Source: Cryptomeria japonica (taxonomy: Eukaryota > Streptophyta > Pinopsida > Cupressales > Cupressaceae). Taken from it: a stretch of 64,000 nt of DNA. Below the pieces are notes generated by a model. The model saw nothing but the letters and a program-made list of their open reading frames with translations. It was not told the origin of the DNA and did not search any database. The translations under genes and the position numbers were made by a program. How positions within the stretch are numbered: the first letter of the stretch is position 1; every line of letters begins with the position of its first letter. The stretch is taken from NCBI RefSeq assembly GCF_030272615.1, contig NC_081406.1, positions 145,885,091 through 145,949,090 of the forward strand. The letters run 5' to 3'. Of the stretch, positions 1-11,074 are shown in pieces.

Positions 1-132
1 AAGCATCTAGTTTCATAGATGGTATCCCTTAGTATTGCTTTGAAGTGGAGGTATGCTTATAGATGTTGGTAAAAGTAATTGGGGAGATGAAATGGATAGT
101 GGATGGAAGACAAGGATTTGGAAAGGATTGGA

Positions 133-2153
133 CTAATGAAATGGGATTGTGAAAAATCGATGGTGGATAATGGATGGGGTTTTGAAGAATTTGTGGAAGA
201 TCAACATTGGCACACACCTTGAAGGGTGGTGGAGTAGTGGAGGAGAGTGTTTTGAATTAGATGGGGGATAGAGTGTGGATTTTGGGAAATGAGGACCCAA
301 AATAGAAGAAGGGGTTGATGGAGTTGGGATGGTGGATTTTGGGACATAAGGACCCAAAATGGATTTTGAAGATGGAGGAGTGTTAGATGGAGGATTTGAG
401 GACTTATGAATGGATGGAGATTTTGGATTAACAAGTTTGGATGCCAACTTTGATTTTTCTTTGGGATGCATTGCTTCTTTGGGAATCCACATAGTTTTCA
501 ATTTTTTCTTTTGGGGCCTTTGTGGCCTTTTTGATTTTTCATTCTTTCAGATCACATTTTTCTTTTAAGCATGACCCTTTGAGGGGACATGTTGATCCTT
601 TGATTTTTGTGGATTTTGAGCTTTATGATTTTTAGATTGGACATTTGAATTGCTTCCAATAGAAATGGGATGGGTGCATGAGGATGAAGGATTGATGGAT
701 TTTATAGATGGGATGGTGGAAAGAGAGTGTTGGGAGGCATCCAAGGATGTGTGCCTTTGTTGATCTTGCTTAGGGATTATTTGAGGTGATGGAGTGGTGG
801 ATGGAGGGATGTAAGGACCCAATATGGATGGAAGGGATGGAGGATTGAGCATCAAAACATAGGGGCCCAAAATGGATGGAAGGAATGAAGGGTTTAACTT
901 TGGAACATAGGGTCCCAAAATGGATACGGAAGATGAGGGATAACAGGATTTTGATTTGTATGAGGGAAATTTGGATTTAGGAGGAATAGAGGATGTACCA
1001 ACATCTTGAGCATTATCTTGAGGATCCTCATTATTTTAGAAACAAGATGTGAGTCCATTTTGAGGGGGATGAGATGTGGAAGGAAGATTAGGATCTTTAG
1101 ATGGATTGGGATCATGACATGGAGATGAAGGAATACTTTGATCTTGACTAGGGAGGGTATCATGACATGGAGTGGGAGGGGTGATTGGATCATGAGATGG
1201 AAGAGGATCATGTGACGATAGAGGAATCATATGATCACGAGAGGAAGTGGAGTGGATGGTATCATTAGATGGAGTGGAGGGAGATGCATCATGAGGTGGA
1301 GAGACTTCTATGCTAGCATGCTTTGGAACAAGCTTTTGGCATGTTTGGAGTTGTGGGGATTGTATGATGGAGGAAGGTATGGAAGCTTCAACTTGGGCGG
1401 ATGGAGGAATGATGGTATCATGAAGTGTGGAGGATTGGGATTTGTTTTGAGGTGGAGATGATTGGGGTGGATGGAGGACTTGAGGAGACTTGGCCACTTT
1501 GCTTTGAGGTGAGGATTTTGTCTCCTTTGCTAGCATGTCTTGGATAAGATTATGGATGATGGATTTGGAGGATGTGGACAATATGGATTTTGGAGAATTG
1601 GGATTAGATAGAGAATTGGGATTGGATGGAGGATTAGGATTAGATGGAGAATTGGGATTGGAATTGGAATTGGATGGAGGATTAGGATTGGGATTGGATG
1701 GAGGATTAGGATTGGGATTGGAATTGGATGGAGGATTAGAATAATGGATTGGGGAATTAGGATCAATGATTGGAGGACTATGGAGTGAAGGATTTGGATG
1801 GGGAGTAGAGGCAATAAATGCATTGTATAAGGATGGGGATTGGGATGTAGATGGGGGGGGGGAGATGGAGGTATACATATTGAATTAGAGGAGTATGTGG
1901 ATGAGGGATAATATGAAGATATGGATGGGGAATAAGATGGAGATATGGATGGGGGACAAGAAGGATTTCCCTTGTCGAAGGTAGAGGAAGGATAGGAGAT
2001 ATGGTATAGATTGGGATTGGGTGCAATGTGTTGAGATGGGATGGATGAAGGTATGATAGGCAAGTGGGTGATCATGGGATTAACTTGGTAGGTAGGTTCG
2101 TGAATTTCCATGAGCATCTTCTCATACCAAGCTTTAAAATTTTGGGTAGTCAT
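133..2153 (-). pseudogene. Pro/Ser/Asn-rich retroelement-type ORF, frameshifted
   Basis: A minus-strand frame opens at ATG 2153 (starting MTTQNFKAWYEKML) and soon becomes very rich in Pro, Ser, Asn and His. It changes frame near 1851-1862, where a run of G residues on the plus strand is an obvious slippage site. From about 1878 down to 133 one frame continues with only a few breaks (TAA near 1036, TAA and TGA near 540-570). The second half repeats a short phrase resembling ILGPYVPKS at least five times. No protease, zinc knuckle or polymerase motif is visible. I do not recognise the product. It could be a gag-flanking region of a Ty3/gypsy-type element on the minus strand, or an antisense ORF in the 3' region of a plus-strand element ending at the LTR-like block after 4245. 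The biased composition means part of the openness could be accidental. Confidence 0.4.
1570..1745. repeat. G-rich minisatellite inside the Pro-rich ORF
   Basis: Imperfect tandem copies of units such as GGATTGGGATTGGATGGA, about 18-24 bp long. On the minus strand they encode runs of Asn-Pro-Pro-Ser-Asn. The unit probably derives from the same GGATT-type motif that forms the pentamer satellite at 2329-2590. Confidence 0.7.
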
Positions 2154-2328
2154 GTTGAGAGTGAAGGATTAGATTGGAATTGGATGAATATGTTTTGTAG
2201 GGGAAAGATTATGAAGATGATGTTAAATAAAGATGAGGATTTGGATTTGGGTTGGAATGATGATGGATTAAATTTGATTAGGTTTGGAATGATGATGGAT
2301 TATATTTGATTAGGTTTTGATTGGATTT

Positions 2329-2590
2329 TGATTTTGATTGGAATTGATTTGATTGGATTGATCCTTGGATTAGGACTTGGTGTGATTGGATTGGATTAGA
2401 TTGGATTGTATTGAATTGGATTTGATTTGATTGGATTGGATTGGATTGGATTGGATTGAATTGGATTGGATTAGGTTGGATTGGATTGGATTGGATTGGA
2501 TTGGATCGGATTAGATTGAATTGGATTGAATTGGATTGGACTGGATTAGATTGAATTGGATTGGATTAGGTTGGATTGGATAACTAGATT
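2329..2590. repeat. ATTGG/GGATT pentanucleotide satellite
   Basis: About 260 bp of imperfect GGATT pentamers with occasional A/G or T/C changes, diverging gradually at both edges into the surrounding G-rich sequence. No open coding signal. It is not the plant telomere heptamer TTTAGGG. Confidence 0.85.
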
Positions 2591-2839
2591 AGGAAGATGG
2601 GTGGATTTGATTGATTAGAATTTTGGAGGTTTGATTGGATTAGAGGAAGAATGAATATTAGTTGAGGAAGGATGATTGTTTGAATGGATGAAAGTGGATT
2701 GGGGGTTGAAGAATTTCTTGGACAGATAGAAATGGATTAAAGATTTGACGATGACAAGATGGAATTTGGAAAGAGGGGTGATTGATTGGTTGTGGGGGAT
2801 GAACTTGGCAAGAGATGTCAAGTAAAGAAAACACAATGT

Positions 2840-4236
2840 TCAAAAGAAGTTAGACTCAAAAGACACTCATGCTCCTTCACAACATAGCCTATGGCAAGAA
2901 AAGACAATAGTCAATGGATCCCAATTGGTTTCCCAGCTACGGTTACCCAAAGTGGACAATTAGATGCTTGACCCCACTGGCTCCCCTCCACGACACTCAC
3001 TTCTTCAGGGTAGCCAAGCATCAATTCCCATGAAAAATCCTCATGGCAAACTTTGTGTCTCTACTAAGGCCGTAAAAATATGGGCGGCTTTGGAGGTCCG
3101 ACCTCCTGCACCAATGACTAGAAGGTTTTTGGCCACTATGAACAAGGTGTTTAGTAAGGCTTCCCATTAGGAGCTATCCTTTGCAATTGCACAAGTGCAA
3201 TTGAGGCCTATAGCCCAATGAAGCACCAAGAACTTAGCAGTCACGCAAGCATGATTGAGATCTCTAGGATCCTACTAAGCACCCAATGTGAGAGTGAACT
3301 CTCATATAGCCCCAACCATTGACCCTTTCGTAGTCAATGTCTTATTATTATAGCGAGCTGGGAACCCCAGGTCCAAATGTACTCACTTGGGTCATTCCCC
3401 TCTTACCTTCTCAAAGAGCAAGTTGGGAGGGAAGACCCTCTAAGAGTAAGCATGCAATCAAACAAGAAAAGGTTCGAGGGTCAGGATTTCCGATTGTCTA
3501 TGTAGATGAGAGCATACTCTCCTACCTCTACACTTTTCTCAAACATAAAAAGAAAGAGTTCTTTTACCCCTAATTAAGATCTAGGTGCCTAGAATAAAAT
3601 GATTAAGAAAAACACAATGTTTTGTCGGATTTCCTTAGGCAACTTGCAAAACAATTTGATTAGTAGTTTGAAAATGAAGTCTTCAACAAGCGTCCTGCAA
3701 AAGACAACAAAAACGACAAAAATATTTTATTTTATTTTTATTTTTTGGGAATGAGTAGAAAAACAAGAATAAAAAAATTTCTACTAATGGAAAATGTGGA
3801 TTTGGAGGAAACTTTGATGGGTAAATGGGGTTTGACTAGGTTTTTGCCACTTTCCAAGGGATGGGCAAGCATAAAATGGGGATTTTGGAGGAGAGGTGAA
3901 GGAATGGAAAAAATTGTCCAAGAGGGACAAAGAAGAAAAAATTGGAGATAGACAATGTGGAAAAATTTGGAGGTGATTGGATAAAAGTGGAAGGAGTTAT
4001 GGCAAACCCTAAAAATAGAGGAATGTGGGATTTTGGGCTTCAAAAAGTGGATTTTGGGATAAGGTCCCCAAGGAAGGAAATGTGCAAAATGGAATTGCGG
4101 GGGATCTAGTGGAGTTTGGAGGAAGACAAAATTAAGATAAAGAAGATATGACTAAAAAACAAAATACATCCCGATGTGCAGTGATGGATTGATTGATGGA
4201 TGACAAAAGACAAGTTGGATGTGCAAGATCTACATA
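2840..4236. other. No gene seen; retroelement-like non-coding DNA
   Basis: Only short unsupported ORFs. At 2860-3560 the text is of moderate complexity and looks like retroelement untranslated sequence. At 3740-4080 it returns to G-rich, purine-biased sequence resembling the first 2 kb. No RNA gene or splice structure is recognisable. Confidence 0.5.
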
Positions 4237-5165
4237 TGAGGGGATTGTTGGTTGGATTTGATTAGCGTAGTATGGATGGGTGCTTGGATTAGGCACAAGT
4301 CAGTGCAAGCTCAGGTAGATGGGAAAGCTCAAATAATTAATTTATCAAATAAATTAATTATTCCCCTATTCTTCTAAAGTCCTCTCAATAATTATTTCCT
4401 CTAAACCCACTCAGTTAATTAATTTTAATTAATTAACCTAGTCATGTGATACCTACAAATCATTTTTCCTAATCCCATTAGCCTAATTAATCCTTCTAGA
4501 ATCTCTCCTAATCATGCTTATCATTATCCCTCAATTTTTAATTTCCACTCATGTCACATCAACATTGAGCTTCTTAAAGAAATTCAAATTTCTTTGAATC
4601 CCTCAATGCATCCTTATTTTGGAATTTTTAATTCCTCAAGTTTGAAATTCAAATTTCTCCCCCCTTTTTCCAAAGGAATTTTATATTCCTATTTATTTTC
4701 CCAAGGCATCCTTGATCCATGCCTTCTATCTAGAATCAATCTCAACCCTTCATAATCAAATCAATCTTGGCCCTCCATTGGCCTCCTCCAATCTATAAAT
4801 TGGAGCTTATTCTCCTAAAAAATGAGATCCACTTCTCATGCATTGTCATGCTGCTCTATTCTCCTCTCATTGTCTTCTAATTCAAATTCTCATCTATATA
4901 TCATAATCCAAATATCAACCCACTTACCCTATTGAGCAGAAGGAAAGAAATCCACATTCACCCCATCTCTCTCCATCTCTCCATTAGTTAAACTTTGGAG
5001 CTAGCAAAGTTCGTGGAGGCAAGGAGGACAAGGAAGAGCTACTTGCAATGGGAGCTTCATGAGTATTCTTTGTCTTGTTTTCATGATGTTCTTATTCAAT
5101 CTTTCTTGATATCTCATCTAAATGGTTTTTAGGTTTATTGAATATCAATCATGCACTAACCATTT
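4237..5165 (+). mobile_element. LTR-like block, 3' end lost at the junction with element A
   Basis: A purine-rich tract (TATGAGGGGAT) directly precedes TGTTGGTTGG at 4246, the usual polypurine tract plus LTR start. The block then has TA-rich sequence, a TATA box at 4794-4800 and promoter-like sequence downstream. No terminal CA or second copy is visible. Copia element A coding sequence begins abruptly around 5166, so this LTR is truncated by deletion or recombination. It may belong to the element that carries the ORF at 133-2153. Confidence 0.4.
4794..4800 (+). promoter_or_regulatory. TATA box of LTR-like block
   Basis: TATAAAT follows a C/T-rich stretch within the presumed U3 region. It is supported only by motif and position. 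Confidence 0.4.
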
Positions 5166-5181
5166 GATTGTGAGAGAACTG

Positions 5182-6362
5182 GCAATAAGAGTAAATTCTT
5201 ATCTTTTCATGAATATAATGGAGGTCTAGTAAGATTTGGCGATGATAAAGTTTGTTTAATCAAAGGAAAAGGCACTATATCTTTGGATGGTATGCACAAT
5301 ACTGACAATGTTTATTATGTTGAAGGTTTGAAGCATAATCTTTTGAGTGTTGGTCAATTAGTTGAAAAGGGATTTCAGTTACAATTCAAGAATGGTAAAT
5401 GCAAAATCATGAACAGACCTGGATTGGAGATTGCAACTAGTAATCAGACTAAAGGTAATATCTTTCATTTGAATAACAATGATAAGACATGCTTGATTGC
5501 ACATATTGATGAATGTTAGTTATGGCATAAGCGACTTTGTCATGTGAACTTTGATTGCATTGTAAAGATCAATTCAACTAAGGTAGTAAGGGATTTACCT
5601 AAGCTTGTGAAACCTCATAATCCGATATATAAGGAATGTCAAATGGGAAAGAAAGTTAGAACAACCTTTAAGAGCATTTATGAGAAATCCAATAATGTTC
5701 TTGATTTAATTCATACTGACTTGTGTGGTCCGACAAGAACAAGAAGTCTACAGGGAGATGGATATTTTATGCTAATTATTGATGATTATTCTAGAATGTG
5801 TTGGGTTACTTTTCTCATGGAGAAATCAAAAGCTTTTGGAAAATTCAAATTATTCAAGGCAATGGTAGAGAATGAAACCGGTAAGGAAATCAAATGTTTT
5901 AGATCTAATCAAGGAGGAGAATTTATATCTAAGGAATTTAATACATTTTGTGAAGTGAATGGAATCAAAAGACAACTATCAGCACCCCGGACACCTCAGC
6001 AAAATGGAATTGTGGAAAGGAAGAACAAAACTATTCTGGAAGCAGCTAGAAGCATGATATTGGAAGCAAATCTACCTTATGTGTACTGGAGAGAAGCAGT
6101 GAATACAACAGTTTACACTTTCAACAAAGTTCACATCAAAGGTGAAACCGGTAAGACCCCTTATGAACTATGGTTTGGTAATACTCCTACTCTTAAATAC
6201 TTCAAAATATTTGGAAGCAAATGCTATATTAGGAGAGATGGGTATGTTGGTAAATTTGATCCTAGAAGTGATGAAGGAATATTTCTTGGTTATCATCTAA
6301 GAGCAAGGCATATAGATGTTTTAATAAAATATTGCAGATTATCATTGAAAGTGCTAATGTGA
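5182..6362 (+). pseudogene. Element A gag-pre-integrase and integrase remnant
   Basis: Starts with the copia segment after the protease (HEYNGGLVRFGDD, then LLSVGQL). An in-frame TAG at 5517 sits where the family has Trp before LWHKR (TGG to TAG). The integrase zinc motif is visible as H (LWHK), H (LCHVNF) and CxxC (KECQMGK, where Lys-Glu precedes the retained Cys). The core shows the first catalytic Asp in IHTDLCGP and the Glu in QQNGIVERKN. The second Asp is replaced by Asn (RSNQGGEF instead of RSDxGGEF). A frameshift occurs near 6300, and the frame ends at 6362. The integrase would insert cDNA into chromosomes; this copy cannot be active. Confidence 0.88.
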
Positions 6363-7375
6363 AGATAGATGAACACTTTAGAGGAAATTCAAGGTCTGTA
6401 GATTTTGAACTGGTAGTTGAGATGATCATAAATGAACCAATATAGAGTGCACCAGTACAGAATGTGGATCTAGTCACACCGACATCATCAGAGAAATCTA
6501 GAGTGACTGAAGAACATAAACATGTGAATAAACCCAGGTATGTAAGACTGAATCACTCAGAAAATCAGATAATTGGGAATAAGTTTCAAGGTGTTATGAC
6601 AAGAGGAGGACTAGCAAATGAAGAGGTATGCTTAATTTCTCAAATTGAACCAGCATCTGTTATTGAAGCATGTCAAGATGAACATTGGATAAAAGAAATG
6701 GAAGATGAATTAGAACAAATTGAAAAGATCAATACATGGACATTAGTTCCCAGACCTAAAGAAAAAAATGTAATTGGAACTAAATGGGTATTCAGAAATA
6801 AACTTAATGAAGATGGTAAGGTAATTAGGAACAAAGAAAAATTAGTGTGTAAAGGATATTCACAGAAAGAGGGAATTGATTATAATGAAACATTTGCACC
6901 GGTAGCTAGAATTGAGGCAATTAGATTATTTCTTGCATTTGCAGCTCACAAGAACTATAAAGTATATCAGATGGATGTAAAATGTGCATTTCTAAATGAT
7001 GATCTTGAAGAGGAAGTTTACATGAATAGACTAATGGATTTTTATTGACAAATGTTAAAGATATGGTTTGTAGATTAAGGAAATCTTTGTATGGATTGAA
7101 GCAAGCTCCTAGAGCTTGGTATGCTAGATTGGACAAATATCTTTTGAAGCTTGGTTTCACTAAAGGTAATGCTGACAACAACTTATGTTTCAAAGTGACT
7201 AATGATGACATCTTGGTTATTGAATTTTTTGTTGATACTATCATTTTTGGAGGAGAAGATGGATTGTGTAAAGACTTTGCTAACAAGATGCAGAAGAATT
7301 TGAAATGTCTATGATTGGGGAGATAAAATTCTTTTTAGGATTGTAGATTTTACAAACTAATAGAGGTATATTCAT
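6363..7375 (+). pseudogene. Element A reverse transcriptase remnant
   Basis: After an acidic linker, the reverse transcriptase begins around 6660 ([19 protein letters not shown]) and continues with [13 protein letters not shown], then [12 protein letters not shown], which contains the first catalytic Asp. Frameshifts occur near 7030 and 7300. The YVDD active-site box reads FVDT at about 7230, so the second catalytic Asp is lost. A fingers/palm segment LYGLKQAPRAWY is conserved. The enzyme would copy element RNA into cDNA in the cytoplasmic particle; this copy is inactive. Confidence 0.88.
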
Positions 7376-8074
7376 ATGTCAAAAAAATACTTGAAGGAGC
7401 TACTGAAGAAATTTGGTATGGAAAACTCTAAACCGGTAAGTACTCCTATGACTACAACTGATAAATTGACATTGAAGGATGATTCAGCTCCTGTTAATCT
7501 AACAAGATATAAGTCTATGATTGGAGGTTTACTGTATTTGACTCAAACAAGACCTGATATAATGAATGCAGTATGTATTGTTTCAAGATTTCAAAGTAAT
7601 CCTAAAGAAAATCATGAATCAGCAGTAAAATGGATTTTTTCGGTATCTACAAGGAACAACAAATCTTTGTTTATGGTATGCTAAAGATGAATTTTTTTAT
7701 TTATGTGCATACACCGATACAAATTGGGCAGGAGATGTAGATGACAGAAAGAGTACCACTGATGGTGTATTCTTTCTTAGTAGCAGATTGATTTTATGGA
7801 TAAGCAAGAACCAGAGTTCTACATCATTATCAACAACAAAATCAGAATATGTTGCAGCAACAACTAATTGTATTCAGGTATTATGGATTAAGCAAATGTT
7901 GAAGGACATAAAGATAAAATGCAAAGAACCTATAATCATTTATTGTGATAACTCAACAATAATTTATATATCAAAGAATCTGGTATTTCACTCTAAGACT
8001 AAGCATGTTTCTATCAAATATAACTTTCTGAAAGAGAATGTTGAAGCAAAAGAAGATTGGTTTATGTGAATACT
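7376..8074 (+). pseudogene. Element A RNase H, left part
   Basis: Includes the connection region (KKYLKELLKKFGMENSKPV, then SMIGGLLYLTQTRPD) and RNase H motifs: YTDTNWAGD (first Asp), KSEYVAA (Glu) and YCDNST (Asp), followed by HSKTKHVSIKY. A frameshift near 7640 and another near 8050 break the frame. The sense VYVNT at the end continues into KEKIADIF on the far side of element B, which shows that B interrupted this exon. Confidence 0.88.
8070..8074. repeat. Target-site duplication of element B, left copy (ATACT)
   Basis: ATACT immediately precedes the LTR start TGTTGGC. The identical ATACT at 15918-15922 immediately follows the LTR end TTCATCA. Five base pairs is the expected copia integrase footprint. 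Confidence 0.95.
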
Positions 8075-8358
8075 TGTTGGCATTTTGATGATTATGTTGT
8101 GATTGTCATTGATGGACACACACTTGCCATGAGATCACTTTTTGTATGTATGAGTTATGCTCAACTGATATTTGTTTCAAACCGGTATTACGTTATAGTC
8201 TTTAGACTATTAGTGTCTTGCAGAAAGTGTTTACTGATCTCAAGCGGCATGAGAACCTCAAGCGGTTTGAGGATCTCAAGCGGAATGGAGCAAAGGAATT
8301 AGAAGCAGCAGTTATCATTTTCCCAGTCTTCATTTCTGTCAATCGATAATCTGCTAAA

Positions 8359-8436
8359 CTGGTATTACTCTAAGTTACCAACTAGTAATTTGTTTAATAG
8401 TCAACCCGGTATTACTCTGAGTTACCAACCGGTAAT
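8359..8436 (+). promoter_or_regulatory. Duplicated 31-bp module upstream of the element B TATA box
   Basis: Two copies (8359-8389 and 8406-8436) of a module containing GGTATTACTCT and GTTACCAAC lie just upstream of the TATA-like site. The 3' LTR has both copies, at 14971-15001 and 15019-15049. The position suggests an enhancer-type repeat in U3; this is inference. Confidence 0.45.
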
Positions 8437-8446
8437 CGGTAAAGTT

Positions 8447-8455
8447 GTATAAATC
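8447..8455 (+). promoter_or_regulatory. TATA box of element B 5' LTR
   Basis: TGTATAAAT lies about 370 bp into the LTR. The same position in the 3' LTR, at 15058-15066, keeps TATAAA. It is the best promoter candidate for the genomic RNA. Confidence 0.5.
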
Positions 8456-9304
8456 GGTAATACTCTGTGATGAGTTACCAATTGGTATATCTTTGTGATG
8501 AGTTAGCATCCACCAACACTTTGACGGTGATTTTGTGTCGTGTTACCAAATGTGTCCAGATACAATGAACCTAGGAACTTGCAATGTAATCGTATTGGAC
8601 TGACATGAAATCAGATTCCTTTTAAGGATATCATGTCTAGGGTTTTAGTGTGTGAGTAGCTGTTAGGGTTTGTAGTGGTTGATGAGTTCTTGTATGTGTG
8701 ATCTTAACAGAAAAGATCAAGTCTATGTGCTATAACAAAGTGTGGATTTACTAAAGACTGGAGTAATGCTAAAATGCATTAGCAATGAGCTATCATGGAT
8801 CTAACCAAGCAGACTATTCTATTCGCTAGATCATTCACTTGTTGATTACTCACATCTTTGACAAGTTAGAAACCCTTAACCAGGTAGGCCCAGAAAAGCC
8901 TTTGTAAATCCTCTAACAAGGTGATTCACATATGTGGATCTAAAATCCTCTCACGAGGTAGTCTTTAATCAGACTTATCTCCTAATAGAGATTGAGATTC
9001 CTAACAGGATCTGTTCTGGTAAAGAACATTGTATGACCTTAACCGGTCTGGTTACTATTATGCAAATAGTTACTTGTGAGTTTCATCTCACCATGGTTTT
9101 TTCCATTTGGGTTTCCACGTCAAAATCTCTTGTGTTATGGTGATTGTGCTTCTGTGGGTGAATGCCTTACTTGTTGTTTGGTTTGCATTTGTGCTAACCG
9201 GTTTGTTAGTTAAACTGTTATACCGGTTTACCGCTAGACTGATAAAGTGTTTGAGTACAGTAATTTTTGGTATACTAATTCACCTCGCCTCTTAGTATTC
9301 ATCA

Positions 9305-9320
9305 ATTTGTATCAGAGCCA
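9305..9320 (+). other. Element B primer-binding site (initiator Met tRNA type)
   Basis: ATTTGTATCAGAGCCA follows the 5' LTR without a gap. It matches the plant copia consensus TGGTATCAGAGC except for one G-to-T change. It would prime minus-strand cDNA from the 3' end of tRNA-iMet. Confidence 0.85.
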
Positions 9321-9354
9321 ACCTTTCTATAAGTCTAACCACTTGGAAAGAGAT

Positions 9355-10635
9355 ATGGGGGAATACAATGTGAGGGAACTTACTCATTGGCTCACTCAGA
9401 TTGAGCAAGCCTATGATGAACTTAAAGTCAAATATAAGGCCTCTCAGGAAAAAAGAAGAGAGCATGCTGAAAAATTGATGGAGCTAACTGAAAACAATTC
9501 TTCTGATGAAGTGGACATGGAAGCCCTAGTTCAAGAAGTTGAAAAACTGAATGAGTCCAATGCCAACCTAAGAAGGGAACTTGAAGGACTAACTATTAGA
9601 ATGTGTCAAGAGCTTGAGAACCGGAGGAAAGCTGAAGATTTGGTAAAAGACAAAGATCATGAGATCTCCAAGCTGAAGCAAGAGATCGATGCACTTACCA
9701 CTCATCTTCATGAAAATAAAATGGAAAAGGAATAAATCCAAGGTGAACTACACATGGCTATTTCTAAGAATGCAACCTTGAAGGAACCCAATGCTGCTAT
9801 CACCAAAGAACTTACCGAGTCAACGGAAATACTTGCCAAATTCAATAAGAGCACTGTCAAGCTAGAGTAGAAGCTTGAATAAGTTAAACCGGTAAAGAAT
9901 ACCAATGGACTTGGTTTCTCTGAATATGAGGAAGGTGAGACCTCTAGAACAAAAGATGGAGCATCAAAGAAACAACCGACACCAAAGGATAAGGGTAAGA
10001 AAAAGTTCAAACCTGTTTGCTTTAATTGTCTCAAGGAAGGACACACTGCTAATGTATGTAGAAGTAAGGCTTACAATAACTTTCCTTATTTTCTAAACGA
10101 TAAGCCCGGACCCAATATATTCAATGGTAATTGTTATGCATGCAACAAGTTTGGGCATAGAGCATTTGAATGCAGGTCTATCATGCACAACACCGAAAGG
10201 TATCCTCAAAGGAGTAAAGGAGCTTTTTCTGAACCCTTTGGGAACCGGAACCCAAATCGGTTTAATACCTATAATTATCAGTCAGGAAGCAGTGGCTATC
10301 AAGCGGCAACTAGATGGAGAGCGACTTGTTTGATCTATCATGGTAATGGTCACACTGCTCCAACATGCAGAAGGAAGAATGGAAACATGAACAATGGACC
10401 TTGGAGAGCACCTGGGATGATTCACTATCATTGCAACAAACCGGGGCATACAACAAGATTTTGCAGAACGAGAAAGAATATATCGGATGATATACCGGTA
10501 ACTCTGGAAGGAAAGGTAGATGTTGAAACCATTCAAGCAGATATGAAGAAAACCTAGAAGAAGAAGCTAGAAGAAGTGATTCAAGAAGAACCGGTTTTTG
10601 CACCTAGTGTGGAAGTCACTAAACTGGCAAAATAA
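9355..10635 (+). pseudogene. Element B ORF1: gag-like coiled coil plus zinc-knuckle protein, four internal stops
   Basis: First ATG after the primer site (MGEYNVRELTHW). Residues 1-180 form a long charged heptad-type coiled coil. From about residue 222 there are four CX2CX4HX4C-type knuckles. The first two are intact (CFNCLKEGHTANVC; CYACNKFGHRAFEC); the last two have each lost one Cys (CLIY..., HYHC...). In-frame stops at 9733 (TAA), 9868 (TAG), 9880 (TAA) and 10555 (TAG) sit in Gln/Glu-rich contexts, with no frameshift before the presumed natural TAA at 10633. A capsid-domain match is not apparent; the role as a particle/RNA-packaging protein is inferred from knuckles, coiled coil and position. 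It is homologous in plan to element C ORF1. Confidence 0.85.
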
Positions 10636-11074
10636 GCATCAGAAAAGCTTAGGGGGGGCAAACGGTGAAATATCTCAAACCCCCGGTTTAAACTAGTAAA
10701 AGACATTAACTGGTAAGTGATACCTATCAACTAGTAGAAGACCGTAAATGGTAAAGCAAATTAGGGTTTATGCCCTAATAGTGGAGCATTTATTATGGTA
10801 GGTGGAGAACTTGTTTAAAAGGATTTTTCAAGTCATTTTCCACTTATCAGCTCTCGAGCAAAGAAGTTTTTTAAAAACTGAGCAACGAAAAGCGATTTGG
10901 ATTGTGATTCGAAGAATTCTCAAAATCTTGAAGAAGAATTAGAAGCGAATATCAATCGGTCAAGTGTAGAGCACAAAGCAATATTTCAGCAACCAAAGGA
11001 GTGTGTGATGAAGTGTAAATTGCAAGCCCTAAATTTTGAATTACGAAGGTATTTCTCAAATTTCTCTGTTTATC
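10636..11074 (+). other. Spacer between ORF1 and ORF2 of element B
   Basis: No ORF continuity. It contains several ACCGGT-like words and AT-rich text. The ORF2 start lies in a new frame, so ORF2 would need a separate translation start, a subgenomic RNA or splicing. I could not identify a convincing splice pair. Confidence 0.5.

Larger units (their letters stand above)
8075..9304 (+). repeat. Element B 5' LTR
   Basis: Begins TGTTGGC and ends TTCATCA directly before the primer site. Its partner is 14702-15917. By eye the two are roughly 94-95% alike. Most differences are C/T or G/A transitions, often inside ACCGGT-like words, and this copy has 16 extra bases near 8343. Short ORFs inside it (for example 8934-9143) are incidental. 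Confidence 0.95.

Noticed and set aside
2329-2590. Interstitial telomere repeat
   Set aside because: The unit is GGATT, not TTTAGGG, and it grades into local G-rich sequence.
8934-9295. ORFs in the element B LTR, repeated at 15546-15991
   Set aside because: They lie in non-coding LTR sequence and the duplicate copies differ in frame integrity. The last 69 bases of the second one are genuine element A pol tail, annotated separately.
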